Assembly (NCBI RefSeq): GCF_019649055.1 | Contig: NW_026570224.1 | Coordinates: 930,001 to 994,000, forward strand | Reading direction: 5' to 3' | From: Paramacrobiotus metropolitanus | Taxonomy: Eukaryota > Tardigrada > Eutardigrada > Parachela > Macrobiotidae | DNA length: 64,000 nucleotides | In this document: positions 61,026-64,000 of the stretch, piece after piece | Numbering within the stretch: the first letter of the stretch is position 1 | How the letters are laid out: every line of letters starts with the position of its first letter | Position numbers and translations under genes: made by a program | The notes under the pieces: generated by a model | Database searches by the model: none | Seen by the model: the letters and a program-made list of their open reading frames with translations, nothing else | Told to the model about the DNA's origin: nothing

Positions 61026-61678
61026 GCTGAACACGCGGATGCGCCGATTCGCCTATTGTAAGATAACTGCAATTTTATTGCATTTTTCAATAATAATATC
61101 CACAGGCAGGGGTAACAATCTTTTTAGTTTTCAGAACTAGAAGCGCAAAAATCCGAAAATTCGAGGAAGAAATGAGAAATCGCAGAAGTTTTAAGCAGCA
61201 CTGCGTGACTGCAGTAAACGTGACTCCAGTAAACTGTTTCTATTCCGCAAAAATATTTTTCAAAATTGCCATCCGGTGGCGAACATAATTACTTTATTCT
61301 AAAACTGCCATCCGCCCTAGACATGCAGCTACAGCGTCCCTTCGTGTTTGCGTCATCGCGGAAGCGATACAGAAGCATGCGAGTGCGATGGGCGTTTGGA
61401 ATGAGCTTATTGCATCAGTCAGCTGTTTTTCTAGCAAACAAATGGTCAGATCTTCAAAGGAATTTGTTTTTTTAGCACAAGAACTGATTTACATTTCCGT
61501 TATAATTAAACTAAAAATAAAATAGTATACTGTTTAAAATGCTTGCTGCTTAGCTATATTTGATGTGTGCTATCATACCATCGGACCATCGGTATATACA
61601 ACGGGATTGTGTCTCATAATCGGCTGCCCACGTGCTAAAGAGTGAAGAGCAGTGGAGCTGTCGATTGTGCTTATAGTT
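61026..61678. promoter_or_regulatory. shared upstream region of MTG2 and SLC25A1
   Basis: 653 bases separate the two divergent start codons, so both promoters must lie here or be shared. No TATA box at a convincing position was seen. Confidence 0.5.
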
Positions 61679-63233
61679 ATGGCAGAAGAAATCGATCTTA
61701 TTCCCAGCGCTCCCGATTTGTTGCGTCGACAAGGAGATATCTCGCGGAGTTTTCCGAAAACCAACTCTCCACTTCGTGGAGTAGCCGCAGGTATCAGAAG
61801 TTGTGTATTTTGTTTGTACAAGCGTATTGATACTGCAAGCATCAAGCTGAAACATGTCCGGCTTAACATGCTGATCTTATGTTGAGATTTAAATTACTCG
61901 TATTTAATTTGTAGGAGCTATTACGGGGATGATAGAAATGTCTATAAATTTTCCCACCGATTTTGTCAAAACGCAGCTACAACTGGATGAGAAGTCTGTG
62001 ACACGTAGGTATTCATACGTTTCTCCATCTTTCGATACCATATCTGTTATCTGGTTCGTTTAGCAGTGATTCTGAAGTTCTTGCAGATACACCGGCCCTA
62101 TTGACGTTGTTAGTAAAACTGTTCAAGCCCACGGTGTGCGCGGGTTGTATCGTGGTCTGAACGTTGCTATTTGGAATCCGAAGACAGCGGTACGGTTTGG
62201 TGCGTTTGAGCAGCTGAAGAGCCTGCTGGCGGATGGTAATGGGAATTTATCCCCTCATGCATTACTGTTCTGTGGTTTCGCCGCCGGGATTTGTGAAGCT
62301 GTGCTGGCCACAACCCCCACAGAAAGCATTAAAGTCAAATTTATCCATGATCAGCATTCTCCCGTCAGGAGGTATACTGGACTGTTCCAAGGCATTCGCC
62401 AGATTATTCGGGAATACGGTATGGATGATAGAATCAGTTGCTTTAACGTCGGCACATTCATCCGTTGGAATTTAAGGAACTAAAAGTTTGTTATGATTAT
62501 TTTTAAAACCGTGAGTCTTGTCTGTAAGACTACTTTTTTCTTTTTGATTAATCACGAATAGCGGTTCTACGTAAGAAATTTATTTTTCAACAGTGCTACC
62601 GTTGCCATTAGAAATGCAGGAAGGTTTTCTTATGTAAGTGTCTGCGCCTTTTTGAGAAGGTTGTTTTGTTGCAATACTTGCATGCAGACATAAATAAGCG
62701 TTCTATCTGCATTTAATTTTGATTTTTAAAGGGATCCGGGGAATTTACCAGGGTGTCGTTCCTACCGTTATGAAATCCAGCACCAGCCAGGGAACGCGAT
62801 TCTTTGTTGTGGAGTCTTTGAAAGACTGGCGGAAGCGATCAACCGGGAAACCCGCCAGTAAACCGCTGATCGCACTCTTTGGAGCTCTCGGCGGTGCGGC
62901 GTCTGTTGTTCTTAATTCCCCATTTGATGCTGTAAAATCCCGTATGCAAAGTTTGAATTCCTGCAAATATCGAAATACCGTGGATTGTTTTTATCGGATG
63001 TGGAAACAAGAAGGCTTACTAGTGTAAGTTTTTTTATACCATTTTCAGACCGCGAAATTACGGAATCTGAGACTTAATCAACTGAAATTCGGTGCCTTTT
63101 TTCAGCATTTTTGAATTTTGTTTTCAGATTTTATAGAGGTACCATCCCTCGTTTAGTACGAGTGCCAACGGAAGTTGCCATTGTGTTTACGGTCTACGAC
63201 ATCATTATCAACGCCATGAATCATATATTTTAA
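61679..63233 (+). CDS. SLC25A1: mitochondrial tricarboxylate (citrate) carrier
   Basis: Five exons: 61679-61790, 61915-62008, 62087-62418, 62732-63023 and 63128-63233, giving 311 residues, the same length as the human protein. It exchanges mitochondrial citrate for cytosolic malate, supplying acetyl-CoA for lipid synthesis. Three carrier repeats are visible, each with the Px[DE]xx[KR] signature: PTDFVK, PTESIK and PFDAVK. Other blocks are RGLYRGLNVAIWNPKTAVRF, RGIYQGVVPTVMKSSTSQGT and FYRGTIPRLVRVPTEVAIVF. Reading on past the exon 3 donor gives a false C-terminus; the GTATGG donor joins EYG to GIRGIYQG. Confidence 0.95.
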
Positions 63234-64000
63234 TGCAGCGCTAGATTGTGCCTACGCAATTACATGGTTGTCTGTGATTTTAAAAAGGTGGATCATGATG
63301 CACATACCGACATACGTGCCGAAGTTTGCAGATAATGGAACGAATGATTTTTTAAAATAATATATGTACTTTGTGTTTAAATTTTCCCTAAACAATTTGA
63401 GTGGAATTATCATTATGATTATTTGAATTTAAAAGGGTGTTTAAAATGCTTCAGACTGGTTTAATAGTCAAAATATCTGCAACTGAATTTAAAATTATTC
63501 GGCAATTCTGCACCGGTTCGGTAAAGGATGCACTGATAAAACGATTCCGTAGTGAAGTGAATTATTTAGTGAATTTAGTAAGACTAAGTACTACTAAGTA
63601 CTTACGAAGGAAATCCATGATGGCTCGATGATTGCGACATCACGTCTTACGCAGCTCTGTTAGTAAACATAACCCGAAGTGATCGACCACGCCTCTTCCC
63701 GTACTTCTCGTAGACTTCACAACGCAACAGTCGCTCATTCAGAGAACAGATCTGTTTCCAACCAATCAGACCACCGTCTGGTAAAGACCGCTGAGAGAGG
63801 AAATTTTATTTCACAATGAACTCAACAGTGCGCCGATTTTTCTATGTATTCCTAAAATGTGGAAATTGCCGTCGCGGTGGAAAAAATTGACACAGTTCCA
63901 AATTCCTAAACGTACCAACTCTGTATATCTTTGGTGTGTTTGTTGTGATATTTTGCCGCTACGAATTCTTTTCTAAACGGTAACTTTGAGACTAATGATG
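63234..64000. other. SLC25A1 3' flank to window end
   Basis: No exon was recognised. A short open start at about 63817 (plus strand, MNSTVRRFFYVFLKCGNC) may be the first exon of a gene beyond the window, but nothing supports it further. Confidence 0.35.

Noticed and set aside
1-64000. CRISPR arrays, prophage, insertion sequences and bacterial operons
   Set aside because: The sequence is an intron-bearing animal genome; no regular repeat-spacer arrays or bacterial gene clusters were seen.

Overview
The window is nuclear DNA from an intron-rich invertebrate animal. Genes are split by mostly short GT-AG introns, there are no operons or Shine-Dalgarno sites, and the proteins are animal-specific or eukaryote-specific (Wnt, TIKI, POMT1, sideroflexin, basigin-like Ig proteins, LITAF). 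About 16 genes in 64 kb points to a compact genome of roughly 100 Mb scale. A tardigrade or other small ecdysozoan would fit, but the sequence alone does not prove it. Every exon chain given below was checked by hand for splice sites and reading phase. No transcript data were available.

Layout. 0-9.3 kb: a possible tail exon of an upstream gene, a small secreted WAP-domain protein (+), POMT1 (-, 9 exons), a short hAT-like MITE with an intact target duplication, and ESF1 (-, 5 exons). 9.3-13.7 kb: mostly gene-free, holding a broken COQ3-like methyltransferase pseudogene (-) and a perfect hairpin. 13.7-15.8 kb: two TMEM256-like paralogues arranged tail to tail. 17.4-19.4 kb: sideroflexin-5-like (+). 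19.4-23.6 kb: gene-free. 23.6-28.1 kb: a single-exon four-helix MARVEL-like protein (-) and fibrillarin (-, 5 exons). 29-32 kb: a long protein (-) with an AT-hook N-terminus, an unassigned charged middle and an ALKBH4-type C-terminus that lacks its iron ligands. 34-35 kb: an intronless basigin-like Ig protein (-). 38.1-44.5 kb: a TIKI/TRABD2 Wnt protease (+; its first exon was not found). 45.6-46.6 kb: a second intronless basigin-like protein (+). 48.2-52.5 kb: two tandem LITAF-domain genes (+). 53.6-57.8 kb: a Wnt16-like ligand (+). 58.7-61.0 kb: the mitochondrial Obg GTPase MTG2 (-), head to head with the citrate carrier SLC25A1 (+, 61.7-63.2 kb).

How the genes relate. ESF1 and fibrillarin both act in nucleolar pre-rRNA processing. 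MTG2, SLC25A1 and sideroflexin are mitochondrial, as COQ3 would have been. TIKI proteases inactivate Wnt ligands, and here a TIKI gene and a Wnt gene lie about 9 kb apart on the same strand. Three families are locally duplicated (TMEM256, basigin-like, LITAF), and in the LITAF and basigin pairs one copy has lost hallmark cysteines. The most unusual locus is the ALKBH4-type protein, which looks like a pseudoenzyme joined in frame to a long non-catalytic N-terminal region.
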